NCBI GenBank assembly: GCA_017429525.1
Contig: JAFROT010000032.1
Coordinates: 38,841 to 102,840 of the forward strand
Length of the DNA: 64,000 nucleotides
From: Bacteroidaceae bacterium
GTDB lineage: Bacteria; Bacteroidota; Bacteroidia; Bacteroidales; Bacteroidaceae
Direction: 5' to 3'
The notes below the pieces were generated by a model. That model made no database searches. It was not told the DNA's origin and saw nothing but the letters and a program-made list of their open reading frames with translations. Positions 17,439 to 25,729 of this stretch are shown here, one piece after another. The translations under genes and the position numbers were made by a program. How positions within the stretch are numbered: the first letter of the stretch is position 1; every line of letters starts with the position of its first letter.

Positions 17439-17446
17439 TACCTTTG
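17439..17446 (+). promoter_or_regulatory. Promoter -7 box for secreted Ser/Gly/Arg-rich protein
   Basis: TACCTTTG (TAnnTTTG) with a TTTG element at 17415-17418, about 20 nt upstream. The ATG is at 17496. Confidence 0.65.
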
Positions 17447-17495
17447 CAACGTCAAAAGAACAGAAAACGTTGTTTAACCCTAAAAACTTACAGAT

Positions 17496-18641
17496 ATGAA
17501 AAAGTTATTCTCCGCACTCTTCATGAGTTTCGTCGCAGTTGTTACGCTGCATGCAATGGATTATGAGCAGGCTCGCGAGCAGGCTCTGTTCCTCACCGAT
17601 AAGATGGCGTATGAGCTCAATCTCAACGACCAGCAGTACGAAGATTGCTACGAGATCAACCTCGACTATCTGCTCAGCGTGCAGACGGCGGATGATGTCT
17701 ATGGCAACTACCTCATCTATCGCAATGCTGATCTGCGTCACATCCTCTTTGATTGGCAGTACAGCATCTTCGCTACTACCGACTATTTCTTCCATCCTCT
17801 GCTCTGGTACCGTGGCGCATGGTCGTTCCCCATCTATCGCTACTATACCTACGGACATTTCTTCTACGATCGTCCCGCTGTCTTCTGGCACTATCGTGGT
17901 GGTCATGGTCGACACTACTTCCATGCAGGCTTCTATGCTTCTCGTCGTCCCCATCGCTGGAATGGCGGCTTCCGCGGACATGATTGCGGTCCTGTAGCTC
18001 ATCGTGGAGACTTCGGTCGCGCTTCAGGTCATGGAGCAACGCGCTCTGGCCGCTCAGGGCATGCTGATCGCTTCGGTCGCGGTGATCATGCTCACAACAA
18101 CGGCGTTGGCCACACTCGTAGCGGTTACTCCATCGGTAACAGCCGTACAGCCGGACGTGATGCTGGTCGCTCTCACGACGATACCTACTCGCTCGGTCGT
18201 TCTGCCGGCACTCATGCAGCAATCGGTTCAACTCGCTCAGCTGACAGCTTCAGCCGTAGCCGTGGTGACAACAATGTCGGTGGTTACAATCATCCCAGCT
18301 CCACGCGCACTACCGTCGGTACGTCAGTCGGCCATCAAGGTTCTACGCGCTCCAGCTCATTCAGCAGCGCAGGCTCACGTAGTGGCTCATTGACACGCTC
18401 CACGCCCTCCATCAGTCACTCCTCTCGCAGCGGTTCCTACTCAGGACATTCCTCCTCCCGCAGCTCCTATTCAGGCCGTTCGTCGCGCAGCAGCGGCAGT
18501 TTCAGCGGTGCAACACGCAGCAGCGGCAGTTTCAGCGGCGGTTCACGCGGTGGTGGCAGTTTCGGCGGAGGTTCACGCAGCGGTGGTTTCAGTGGCGGCT
18601 CTCGTGGCGGCAGTTCTCGCGGTGGAGGTCGGGGCAGATAA
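17496..18641 (+). CDS. Secreted Ser/Gly/Arg/His-rich low-complexity protein
   Basis: No enzymatic family is recognised. A signal peptide (about residues 1-20, cleavage after LHA) precedes a short folded region (about 21-125) rich in Tyr and Trp (YLLSVQTADDVYGNYLIYR, LWYRGAWSFPIYRYYTYG). Residues from about 130 to the end are low complexity: first Arg/Gly/His, then Ser/Arg, and finally near-repeats such as SSGSFSGATRSSGSFSGGSR and RGGGR. The tail is strongly basic and probably disordered, suggesting adhesion to polyanions such as DNA or polysaccharide; that is inference. The coding end overlaps the convergent GNAT gene by 53 bp. Confidence 0.8.
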   Translation: MKKLFSALFMSFVAVVTLHAMDYEQAREQALFLTDKMAYELNLNDQQYEDCYEINLDYLLSVQTADDVYGNYLIYRNADLRHILFDWQYSIFATTDYFFHPLLWYRGAWSFPIYRYYTYGHFFYDRPAVFWHYRGGHGRHYFHAGFYASRRPHRWNGGFRGHDCGPVAHRGDFGRASGHGATRSGRSGHADRFGRGDHAHNNGVGHTRSGYSIGNSRTAGRDAGRSHDDTYSLGRSAGTHAAIGSTRSADSFSRSRGDNNVGGYNHPSSTRTTVGTSVGHQGSTRSSSFSSAGSRSGSLTRSTPSISHSSRSGSYSGHSSSRSSYSGRSSRSSGSFSGATRSSGSFSGGSRGGGSFGGGSRSGGFSGGSRGGSSRGGGRGR

Positions 18642-19182
18642 TCTTCTGCCAAACAAGAGCATCGACAAATCCGTCGGGCGTACGCAGCCAGTCGCTTAGT
18701 CGGGCAGAGGGCGTGAAGCCCAGGCGCTCGAACAAGCGGCTGGCTTGTTGGTTGCTCACGGCAATGGTTGCCGCCACTTGATGCAGCATCAGTCGCTGGG
18801 CATACTCGCACAATAGCCGAACGGCCTTTTCTGCGTAGTGACGCCCTTGGAAAGCCGGCAAGACGATCAAGCCGATTTCAGCTCTCAGGTGTAGGGCGTC
18901 GGCGTTGAACAGATCGGCCAGGCCTACGGCTGTCCATTTAGGGGCACGAAGGCCTTCATCATTTTCTGTGCCATCAAGCGCAGCTTCAATCACCAATCGT
19001 ACCTGTCCGTCTGCGAACAGGTCGTTCTGCGTCTGTTCAAGATAATTCCGCAGCGCATAGCGAGAGTAGGGGACGGTCGTACTGCCAAACTGCCAGAAAC
19101 GAGCGTCGTTCTCGACTTCATACAGTAAGTCTAAATCCTCCGGTTCTAAGGCGCGTAGACGAATGTCAGGAGAAGGTGTCAT
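18589..19182 (-). CDS. GNAT family N-acetyltransferase
   Basis: Acetyl-CoA-dependent acetyltransferase of the RimJ/RimL-like group; substrate unknown. The 197-residue protein opens with IRLRALEPEDLDLLYEVEND, carries the acetyl-CoA-binding strand region AEIGLIVLPAFQGRHYAEKA and the ASRLFERLGF motif near residues 160-170. The start codon overlaps the end of the glycosyltransferase gene by 17 bp, indicating translational coupling. The last 17 codons overlap the opposite-strand Ser/Gly-rich gene, so the C-terminus (ENCRHESRH) is probably not conserved. It is last in the recR run. Confidence 0.87.
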   Translation of the reverse strand: MTPSPDIRLRALEPEDLDLLYEVENDARFWQFGSTTVPYSRYALRNYLEQTQNDLFADGQVRLVIEAALDGTENDEGLRAPKWTAVGLADLFNADALHLRAEIGLIVLPAFQGRHYAEKAVRLLCEYAQRLMLHQVAATIAVSNQQASRLFERLGFTPSARLSDWLRTPDGFVDALVWQKIICPDLHRENCRHESRH

Positions 19183-20368
19183 TAGGTAGAATCAAAGTAT
19201 GAGTGACAGTGGAGTAAGTACCGATGTTCAATTGCATGCCACGTTTGTGGCATGTCTGCATGCAGCGTAGCACCTCTTCGTAGAGATGGCTCTCAGCATC
19301 AGTCTGAAAAGCCAAGTAGAGTGCCTGCGCAGCGACTTCGTCGCTGATCAATGTACAATCCTCTATGCGTTGGGCCTCTAACCCTGCTTTTTGACAGATT
19401 GACTTGACGTTCATCCAAGCGTCGTCTGTACCTACGAACAGCAAGCGTTCGGCTGCACTTTCTGAAGGCTTTGCGCTGTTAAGATGTTGAGGAATAGACT
19501 TGAGTAGCTTATGGCACCGGCGAAGCATCTGGTAAACAAGTGCAATGGCGCCTCGACCATAGACAGCAAGGCGAATCAGCAAAGCTGCCAGACGATAGCG
19601 TTGGCGGAAATGCTTGTCGAAGAAGATCAGCATCGCATTGTAGAAATTGTGTACATATCGGGCACTGGTCTTCTGTGTTGATTCGCCTTTATAGTGAAGC
19701 AGGGTTGCAGGAACGTACCAGTTCTGCCATCCGCCTTGCAGGATTCTATAGCTTAAGTCTATGTCTTCGCCATACATGAAATAGTCCTCGTCCAGCAGTC
19801 CGATGGCATCCAGAGTCGTACGTCTGATCATCATGAAAGCCCCTGAGATGACCTCTATCTGATTGGCTTCATCGCGGTTGAGATAGCCCATATAGTACTT
19901 GCCGAACCTGTGGCTCTTAGGCATTAGGGAGCAGAGTCCGCTCATCTTGTAGAAAGCGGTCAGTGGGGTAGGGAGGCCCCTTCGTGACTCGCGTGCGAAC
20001 GAGCCGTCGCGATTGAGCATACATGCGCCCGTAGCCCCTGCTTCGGGGTGGCTGTCCAAGAAGTCAACACAAGTGTGCAATGTCGTCTCGCCCACGATGG
20101 TGTCGGGATTCAGCAGCAAGACATATTCCCCCTCTGATGCGCGGATGGCTTGATTGTTAGCGCATGCGAAACCTACGTTCTCTTTGTTCTCCACATAATG
20201 AACGTTGGGGAAGAAACGCCGTGCATAGTCAATAGAATCATCGCTGCTGGCATTATCAATCACCCAGACGTCGGCCTCCATACCCGCGATAGCACGATGA
20301 ACGCTATCCAGGCATTGAACAAGAAAATGCTTGACGTTGTAGTTGACGATGACCACTGAGAGCTTCAT
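19166..20368 (-). CDS. Glycosyltransferase family 2 (rhamnosyltransferase-like)
   Basis: Predicted inverting GT-A glycosyltransferase acting at the inner membrane in polysaccharide synthesis. The N-terminus MKLSVVIVNYNVKHFLVQCL is the classic GT2 opening; DVWVIDNASSDDS and YVLLLNPDTIV supply the nucleotide-sugar and DxD-type motifs, and YFMYGEDIDLSYRI the ED acceptor motif. A C-terminal region (about 255-300) is hydrophobic and may bind the membrane. The start at 20368 is chosen over the upstream Met because only it gives the conserved N-terminus; the intervening sequence is repetitive. The family includes rhamnosyl- and galactofuranosyltransferases, and donor and acceptor are unknown. Confidence 0.9.
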   Translation of the reverse strand: MKLSVVIVNYNVKHFLVQCLDSVHRAIAGMEADVWVIDNASSDDSIDYARRFFPNVHYVENKENVGFACANNQAIRASEGEYVLLLNPDTIVGETTLHTCVDFLDSHPEAGATGACMLNRDGSFARESRRGLPTPLTAFYKMSGLCSLMPKSHRFGKYYMGYLNRDEANQIEVISGAFMMIRRTTLDAIGLLDEDYFMYGEDIDLSYRILQGGWQNWYVPATLLHYKGESTQKTSARYVHNFYNAMLIFFDKHFRQRYRLAALLIRLAVYGRGAIALVYQMLRRCHKLLKSIPQHLNSAKPSESAAERLLFVGTDDAWMNVKSICQKAGLEAQRIEDCTLISDEVAAQALYLAFQTDAESHLYEEVLRCMQTCHKRGMQLNIGTYSTVTHTLILPNDTFS

Positions 20369-20456
20369 GCGCGTAGGTTTATGTCCGTTCGTAGTTTTCG
20401 TTTTCGTTAATGCTGAAAGCAAATTCGGTTTTGACGCTGAAAGTAAATCGTTTTCG

Positions 20457-20927
20457 TTATCGTTCCCGTTCCCAGTCGCGTTCAGCCTGCATACGGTCGT
20501 CGGAAGGCCAGACGAACAAGTAGGCCACAACAGTCATCAGCGCTAGATAGCCGCAAGTCGTGTTGTAACCAAGGAGATAATACATGATTAGATTGAACAG
20601 CAACGACAACCACAGCAGACTCATTCGCACAATGCTCCACTTCGTATAGCCTGATTGCCAGGGGGCGGCCACGTCGTTTCCGTTGTCGTCATCATGATCA
20701 TCTCCCCAGATGTCTGTTCTTACGTAGTGCAAGTGCATCAACTTCAGGGCCAGGGGTAGGCCTATGATAGCCAAGGCAACGCCGACAATACTGAGTACGT
20801 AAGTACGCTGATCGTCGCCTGACAGGCTCCCGATGGGCAACCATCCAGCTTCGCCGGCAACTGCTATTAAAACTGCTGAAAGGAGTTGGCCCACGAATAC
20901 GTAACGTAGCGTCTTAGTGATATCCAT
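20457..20927 (-). CDS. Four-helix integral membrane protein, unknown function
   Basis: A 156-residue protein with four predicted membrane helices in two pairs (about 8-27, 46-66, 100-118, 122-142), separated by a charged cytoplasmic-looking loop with HYVRTDIWGDDHDDDNGND. The C-terminus is charged (DRMQAERDWERER). No named family is recognised. It sits 48 nt after recR and 88 nt before the glycosyltransferase in the same direction, so it is likely part of that transcript. Confidence 0.75.
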   Translation of the reverse strand: MDITKTLRYVFVGQLLSAVLIAVAGEAGWLPIGSLSGDDQRTYVLSIVGVALAIIGLPLALKLMHLHYVRTDIWGDDHDDDNGNDVAAPWQSGYTKWSIVRMSLLWLSLLFNLIMYYLLGYNTTCGYLALMTVVAYLFVWPSDDRMQAERDWERER

Positions 20928-20975
20928 AGTCGTTTATAATTAAATCATTTGAACAATCTTATCTCATTCGTTCCT

Positions 20976-21581
20976 TTAGGCCTTGAACGGCCTCCGATCA
21001 ACGATGCTGCGCCCTAACGTCGCCTCATCTGTGTAGTGGAGCTGCTCGTTCTGCGCGACACCACGAGCAATCGTCGTGACCTTAACATCGGCATCAGCAA
21101 GCTTGCGATAGATGTAGAAGCAGGTCGTGTCGCCTTCCATCGTAGGGCTAAGAGCCAAGATAACCTCTTGAACCGGCTCAGTCTGTACGCGTTCTACGAG
21201 GCTTTGAATCTCTAAGTCTTGAGGGCCTATGCCATCCATGGGCGAGATGACACCTCCAAGTACGTGATAGACACCACTATATTGTTGGGTGGACTCCACG
21301 GCCATCACGTCCTGAACACTTTCAACAACGCAGACGATAGCGTGATCGCGCTGCTTGGACGAACAGATGGAACAGACGTCGCCATCGCAGATGTTGTGGC
21401 AGATACGGCAATAATGGACGTTAGCCACCAATTCACGAAGGCTGTCAGCAAGCGCCTCGACGTCCGAACGCTCACGACGCAGCAGGTGCAACACAAGCCG
21501 CATTGCCGTCTTGCGTCCGATGCCAGGTAACTGCGCCATCTGAGTAACGGCACGTTCTAAATAAACTGATGGAATTTCCAT
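20976..21581 (-). CDS. recR: Recombination protein RecR
   Basis: DNA-gap and stalled-fork repair factor that works with RecF and RecO to load RecA on single-stranded DNA. Normal length (201 residues). A helix-hairpin-helix ([17 protein letters not shown]) is followed by the four-cysteine zinc finger (Cys58 onward, [16 protein letters not shown]), then a Toprim domain with [14 protein letters not shown] and [18 protein letters not shown]. First gene of a four-gene minus-strand run, with a -7 box immediately upstream. Confidence 0.95.
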   Translation of the reverse strand: MEIPSVYLERAVTQMAQLPGIGRKTAMRLVLHLLRRERSDVEALADSLRELVANVHYCRICHNICDGDVCSICSSKQRDHAIVCVVESVQDVMAVESTQQYSGVYHVLGGVISPMDGIGPQDLEIQSLVERVQTEPVQEVILALSPTMEGDTTCFYIYRKLADADVKVTTIARGVAQNEQLHYTDEATLGRSIVDRRPFKA

Positions 21582-21589
21582 AACGGCCG

Positions 21590-21597
21590 CAAAGTTA
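21590..21597 (-). promoter_or_regulatory. Promoter -7 box for recR
   Basis: The minus strand reads TAACTTTG (TAnnTTTG), only 9 nt from the recR start codon, implying a nearly leaderless transcript. Confidence 0.5.
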
Positions 21598-21720
21598 CGA
21601 AAAGTCGAGTGGAATACAAAAAGAAAAGCGTTTTTTTCTTTTTATTTCCGAGACGAAATAACTTCGGCATAGCTAGAGTTACGAAAAGTTGAGTGGAATA
21701 CAAAAGAAAAGCGTTTTTTG
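21592..21720. repeat. Imperfect 43-bp direct repeat
   Basis: The segment AGTTACGAAAAGTCGAGTGG...AAGCG followed by T residues (about 21593-21634) recurs at about 21678-21718 as AGTTACGAAAAGTTGAGTGG...AAGCG. They differ by one substitution and one A. The spacing is about 85 bp. Confidence 0.8.
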
Positions 21721-21828
21721 GGGCGTATAACTTATTTTGTACGGTATTTTTGACTGGTAGGTAGTCAATAGCTCAAATTGCAGGGTGCATTTTTTCGTTA
21801 AGCCTTTGTTACACCTGAGATGATTTTG

Positions 21829-21836
21829 TACCTTTG
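21829..21836 (+). promoter_or_regulatory. Plus-strand promoter inside the IS left end
   Basis: TACCTTTG (TAnnTTTG) with TTTG at 21805-21808, a spacing of about 20 nt. It reads toward the 3' end of the transposase gene, opposite to that gene. Confidence 0.5.
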
Positions 21837-21842
21837 CTGCCG

Positions 21843-21940
21843 CAGTCTGAAGCATAGTGGAGCTCTGCTGGGGAGCAACTCCATGAGGAATAGGATTGTA
21901 CAAAGCCACAAGCATAGGCAGGAGTTGCTATCAACGCGAC
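21843..21940 (+). ncRNA. Candidate small antisense RNA of the IS
   Basis: No open reading frame follows the plus-strand promoter. Instead GGAG...TGCT (21859-21869) pairs with AGCA...CTCC (21874-21882), and GCAACTCC (21875-21882) can alternatively pair with GGAGTTGC (21921-21928). Any transcript would overlap the end of the transposase gene in antisense. Extent and existence of the RNA are inference. Confidence 0.3.
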
Positions 21941-22884
21941 TCTTGCTTTTTCATGCTTAGAGTTTCTGTCAATGCCAAGAAAAACCCAGAAATGAACCGC
22001 TTGCGGTTCTCCATCGTCAGACCACTGTGATTGTTCAAGTTCTTCTTCAGATCGGTGAATGTGCCCTCAATCTTGTTGTTCGTGTTGGGCATTCCCTTGC
22101 AGTCCTCCCGTTGGTAAGTGAAGAGATAAGGCAGATAGAAGTTCAGGCTGTTCATCGCAGCTCTGAGCCTCTGGTGCGTGTAGTGCATCTTCCCGTCCTT
22201 GTGGAGACTCTTGTGGCTTATGGTGTCCCTCCACTTCTCCTTCCAAGCCTGGTAATCCTTCTTGAAATCGGCCTCATTAGCCTTGTGCAGCCTGTCAACC
22301 AATGCTTTCAACTCTCTGCTGGCATACATCTTAGGATTCAGAGTCAGATATCGCCTGATAATCTGTTTCATGTGGAATTGGCACATCTGTATGTGATACT
22401 CAGAAAACGTCTTGAACAGATTCTGCTTGCCGTCTATGACCAACCCATGGACGGCGTAGCCTCGTTCCTTTATACTGTTGAAGGCATCCTCATAGTCCTT
22501 CACCGTCTCACTCTTCACGAAGGCCATGTACAAAGGTCTGCCTGCCTGGTTGTCCAATGCCAGCAGAACACCGAAGCTGCGCCCCCAGTAGGTAACGTCC
22601 AGATGCACGAAGCCCGCACCGGACAGAGGTGGCTGTTCCCATTCACGCTTGATGCCGTGAAGCCTGAGCTTGACGGTGGATACACTCTTACCAAATCGTT
22701 TGGAAAGCTCCTCGATCGTCTGTTTCTCCTGCTGATAGGCATTCCAGAGTTCATCTTCGCTAACCTCCCTTTCTGTTCGGAACTGGTAGCCGCAAGCCTG
22801 GCATTTATACAACTGTACGCCCTTGCGCACTCCATACTTAATTGTGGGCTTGCTTCTGCACACAGGACATTCTTTCTTGTTCAT
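21931..22884 (-). CDS. DDE transposase with N-terminal zinc ribbon
   Basis: Catalyses transposition of the surrounding element. The N-terminus holds a zinc ribbon (CPVC near residue 6 and CQAC near residue 28), followed by a helix-turn-helix region (TIEELSKRFGKSVSTVK) and an RNase-H-like core. Candidate catalytic residues are Asp in HLDVTYWG, Asp in LVIDGKQN and Glu in NNKIEGTFTDLKK. The CQFHMKQIIRRY motif is typical of IS256/MULE-type transposases. Start: an upstream in-frame Met at 22920 lies within the -7 box (22918-22925) and so before the likely transcription start; MNKKECPVC at 22884 is therefore preferred. About 317 residues, apparently intact. Confidence 0.85.
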   Translation of the reverse strand: MNKKECPVCRSKPTIKYGVRKGVQLYKCQACGYQFRTEREVSEDELWNAYQQEKQTIEELSKRFGKSVSTVKLRLHGIKREWEQPPLSGAGFVHLDVTYWGRSFGVLLALDNQAGRPLYMAFVKSETVKDYEDAFNSIKERGYAVHGLVIDGKQNLFKTFSEYHIQMCQFHMKQIIRRYLTLNPKMYASRELKALVDRLHKANEADFKKDYQAWKEKWRDTISHKSLHKDGKMHYTHQRLRAAMNSLNFYLPYLFTYQREDCKGMPNTNNKIEGTFTDLKKNLNNHSGLTMENRKRFISGFFLALTETLSMKKQESR

Positions 22885-22917
22885 ACTAACTCTGCTTTCT
22901 GGCTTTTGAAATGCCTG

Positions 22918-22925
22918 CAAAGTTA
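22918..22925 (-). promoter_or_regulatory. Promoter -7 box for transposase
   Basis: The minus strand reads TAACTTTG (TAnnTTTG), 34 nt before the chosen start codon at 22884. Confidence 0.55.
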
Positions 22926-22953
22926 GTATTTATCGGGCTCTAGCGCATTTTCC

Positions 22954-23083
22954 ATCCTGCAAAATGAGCTATAGGTCGCAATTTCGACCGTCGATTTATG
23001 CCCTGAAACGTTTGAAACTCTCGAAACCCTTGTGAGAATCGGTATTTGAACGAGGTTGCACCCTGCAAAATGAGCTATTGGTC
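22954..23083. repeat. Duplicated right end of the IS
   Basis: CCTGCAAAATGAGCTATAGG at 22956 onward recurs at 23062 onward as CCTGCAAAATGAGCTATTGG, exactly 106 bp apart. The outer copy is the better match to the left inverted repeat. Confidence 0.75.
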
Positions 23084-23160
23084 TAAAAATAATATTATAA
23101 CAGAAACCATCAATAACTATCTAAGGAAGAAACTGATGTTAGTAAGTTAATGTTATAAAG

Positions 23161-23193
23161 AAAATGAGCAACCAAGTTAGGTTGCTCATTTTT
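23161..23193. terminator. Bidirectional terminator downstream of giant operon
   Basis: AAAATGAGCAACC pairs with GGTTGCTCATTTT around AAGTTA and has a T run on the plus strand. It is 115 nt beyond the stop codon of the last gene of the minus-strand operon and 80 nt outside the IS. The remaining sequence from 23081 to 23307 shows no gene. Confidence 0.8.
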
Positions 23194-23307
23194 TTTATAA
23201 ACATTGAGTATTGATATTTGGTGTCAACAAGTATATAGTTCCGCTTTTTGGGGCCATATTTTTAGCCAATTAGCTGTCGTAACTCGTTTGAAAGGCCTGC
23301 ACGCGCC

Positions 23308-25689
23308 TCACTTGGGTGGGTAGAAGGTCTGGGTGATGAGGGTGCCGCGCCCGTAGGCGTCCTTCTTGCCGTCCTCGAGGATGTAGTAGGGCCAGAGCTG
23401 GATGATGATTTTATTGGGGTCGCTGGTGTAGCAGGTCAGGGTGATGTCGTCGTAGTAGCCGTCGTGGTTGGTGCGTCCGTCGTAGGAGTGGCGGATGGTG
23501 GGTTGCGCGGCGAAGTCCTCGATGCCCCATTGCTTGATGGAGGCGTGGTTGGTGACGTAGACTTTGATGCTGAAGGTGTAGGCGTGGTCGTAGGTAATCT
23601 CGTCCATGATCTGGTTCTCAAAGACTTCGTAGTTGACGAGCTTGATGTCGGCTATCTCCACGCCGGGGAGGATGGTGTTGCACTCGAGGCTGCGGTCGTA
23701 GTACCATCCGGTGAAGTCGGGATTGTTGAATAATTGGCGATAGTAGTCGGAGTTGAAGCGCTGGAGCATGCTGGACTCGAAGTAGACGAGCCTGGCGTTG
23801 TACTCCTCGTTCTGGGGCACGTCCGTGAAGGTGAAGTGGCGGTAGAGCGCGTTGGCGAGGGGCTGGTCGCGCTGGATGAGTCCTTCGTCGGCCACGGCGA
23901 AGTCGACGAACGAGTCGTCGCTCTTCTTGGTGAGTACCATGCAGGGCATGATGCCCTGGTTGTTCCAGAGTGCACTGATGCCTTTCTCGGTGAAGTGTGC
24001 CTCGCCCTTGAGGGTGACCTCGGTGTTGTCGCTGTTCATCTCCTTGTAGACGGCCATGTCCTTGAGCTTGGGCATCCAGGTGAAGCTCTCTTTCTTGGTG
24101 AGCCCTTCGAAGTAGTGGGGCGAGTAGTGGATTTTGCCGGTCTTGGCGTCGTCGGTGTCGCCATCGACAAGCTCGCGCATCCAGTCGGTCATGGCTTTTG
24201 CTTCCTTGAGATAGGCTTTCTGCTCTTCGGGGTCGTCGATGAAGAAGGTGGCGAAGACGGACTGCACGATGGAGGCGTCGTCGGCCAGGTCGTTGAGTAT
24301 GGCGTTGAACGTCCCCTTCATGCTGAAGCCGTAGTTGAAGCTGGCGCCGAGGCCTACTCTTGCGCTGGCCGACACGCCTTCCTGCAGCTCTACGTTTCGT
24401 CGGCCGTTAACGAGCCTGTGGGGCGTGGAGACTGTGCTATGGAGGTCTATGGTGGGGTCTATGGTGAAGCTGTTGGCCTCGTTGAAGAGCCCCACGCCGA
24501 AGTGCAGGGAGAGAGTGACGCCGGGCTCGCCGCTGATGCTGAATCCCATCATCGAGAGGTCCTTCGTCTTGACCTTGGAATTGCTGATGCTCTTACGGAG
24601 GTTGTCGGCGGTGACGGCTGCTCCGAGGAAGGGGACGAGCTGGAAGGCATCGAGGCTCACGTTGATGTCGCTTATATGCTTGAACGAGAGGGCGAAGTCG
24701 CCGGCAAGGGCGAGGCTGGCGGTGATGTCTACGCCGAGGATGATGCGCAGCGAGACGACCTTGATCTTGATCTTGGCCTTGGCGGGGAGGAAATTCTTCT
24801 TCTCCCAGATGCGCAGCTTGCCGGCCAGCGTGCCGGAGGCGTGGATGACGCCCTCGAGGTCGGAATGGTCAACGATCTCGACGCCGTAGGGGATGTCGTT
24901 GTCGGAGAGGATGGCCTTGAAGGTGAGGCGGTGGTCCCAGAAGGATTCGTCGTTGCTGACCGACACGTCGCCAGAGCCTACGATGGTGTATTTGCCATTG
25001 GAGTAGCCCTCGTCGTCCCTGGAGACGGCGGAGCCGTTTTTGATGGTGATGTTCTTGTCGAGAGGTATGCGGAAGTGGAAGGTGCCGCCCTCGTCGTCGG
25101 GAGTGATGCTGAAGTCCTGGAGGTCTTCGACTTGGTCCATGCCCTCAGAGGATGCTCGCGTGGCGGCGGGCTGGAGGTCCACTTGGTCGGCGAGCACGGC
25201 GCCCAGGTCGCCCTCGAAGTCGAGCTTCTTGAAGATCTCGCCCAGGTTGGCGGCTACGGTGGCTGCGCGTATGACGCCGTCGACGGGGGCAATGGCCAGC
25301 ACGTGGTTGCCTATGCCGTCGGGGAAGTGGGGCCCGTCGACGCAGGTGATGATCTCGCCTTTCTTGGGCAGGAGGTCCTTGGGCGTGGCGAGGTCGAAGT
25401 CGACGACGGCGATGTAGCCCGTGGAGTCGATGTAGACCTGGCGGACGTACTGCTGAATGTCGTCGGTGAGCACGCGGACGTTGCTCTGGTACTGGTAGGT
25501 GACGGAGTAGCCTACGCCTCCATCGCGCACGGGCTCATCGTAGCCTTCGCCGGTGTGCACGGGCACGTCCTTGTCCTCGAAGTCGTCGTAGTAGTCGGTG
25601 AAGAAGGTGCACGAGGCCATCGAGGCCACGACGCAGAGGGCGGCTGCGCAGCGTGCCAGGAGAGGGTAGATTCTTGAGGGCTGTAGCAT
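23308..25689 (-). CDS. Large lipoprotein, last gene of giant-protein operon
   Basis: Function not recognised. The protein begins with a lipoprotein signal (lipobox ASMASC, Cys27) and has 793 residues. After an acidic Tyr/Asp segment come mostly beta-rich stretches: an N-terminal half (about 45-330) that includes VSYTYQYQ-like strands, then a region (about 330-560) with FSLKHISDINVSLDAFQLV and GLGASFNYGFSMKGTFNAI resembling beta-solenoid or barrel-like repeats, and a C-terminal part with FN3-like strands. The start at 25689 is chosen because the longer upstream frame is low-complexity shadow overlapping the preceding gene and lacks a signal peptide. Likely anchored in the outer membrane and working with the other four products. 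GC content is visibly high. Confidence 0.75.
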   Translation of the reverse strand: MLQPSRIYPLLARCAAALCVVASMASCTFFTDYYDDFEDKDVPVHTGEGYDEPVRDGGVGYSVTYQYQSNVRVLTDDIQQYVRQVYIDSTGYIAVVDFDLATPKDLLPKKGEIITCVDGPHFPDGIGNHVLAIAPVDGVIRAATVAANLGEIFKKLDFEGDLGAVLADQVDLQPAATRASSEGMDQVEDLQDFSITPDDEGGTFHFRIPLDKNITIKNGSAVSRDDEGYSNGKYTIVGSGDVSVSNDESFWDHRLTFKAILSDNDIPYGVEIVDHSDLEGVIHASGTLAGKLRIWEKKNFLPAKAKIKIKVVSLRIILGVDITASLALAGDFALSFKHISDINVSLDAFQLVPFLGAAVTADNLRKSISNSKVKTKDLSMMGFSISGEPGVTLSLHFGVGLFNEANSFTIDPTIDLHSTVSTPHRLVNGRRNVELQEGVSASARVGLGASFNYGFSMKGTFNAILNDLADDASIVQSVFATFFIDDPEEQKAYLKEAKAMTDWMRELVDGDTDDAKTGKIHYSPHYFEGLTKKESFTWMPKLKDMAVYKEMNSDNTEVTLKGEAHFTEKGISALWNNQGIMPCMVLTKKSDDSFVDFAVADEGLIQRDQPLANALYRHFTFTDVPQNEEYNARLVYFESSMLQRFNSDYYRQLFNNPDFTGWYYDRSLECNTILPGVEIADIKLVNYEVFENQIMDEITYDHAYTFSIKVYVTNHASIKQWGIEDFAAQPTIRHSYDGRTNHDGYYDDITLTCYTSDPNKIIIQLWPYYILEDGKKDAYGRGTLITQTFYPPK

Positions 25690-25729
25690 AGTGGCTGTAG
25701 GGGGGATTGAGGGGTTCTGAGATGGGGCC

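Larger units (their letters stand above)
21766..23080 (-). mobile_element. Insertion sequence with zinc-ribbon DDE transposase (IS256-like variant)
   Basis: About 1.3 kb bounded by imperfect inverted repeats. The left end CAATAGCTCAAATTGCAGGG (21766 on) matches the complement of the right end ending at 23080, 22 of 24 positions agreeing. It contains one transposase gene on the minus strand. No target-site duplication can be seen at these boundaries, so the true ends may differ by a few bases or the copy may be old. A second copy of the right-end sequence lies inside at 22954-22977. Confidence 0.8.

Noticed and set aside
22027-22926. 299-codon open frame antisense to the transposase
   Set aside because: No recognisable protein, and the transposase frame has DDE and zinc-ribbon motifs with its own promoter.
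23734-25677. 647-codon open frame on the plus strand opposite the large lipoprotein gene
   Set aside because: Val/Glu/Gly/Asp-rich composition typical of the antisense of GC-rich coding DNA, no domain or signal recognised, and the minus-strand gene has a proper lipoprotein signal and operon context.
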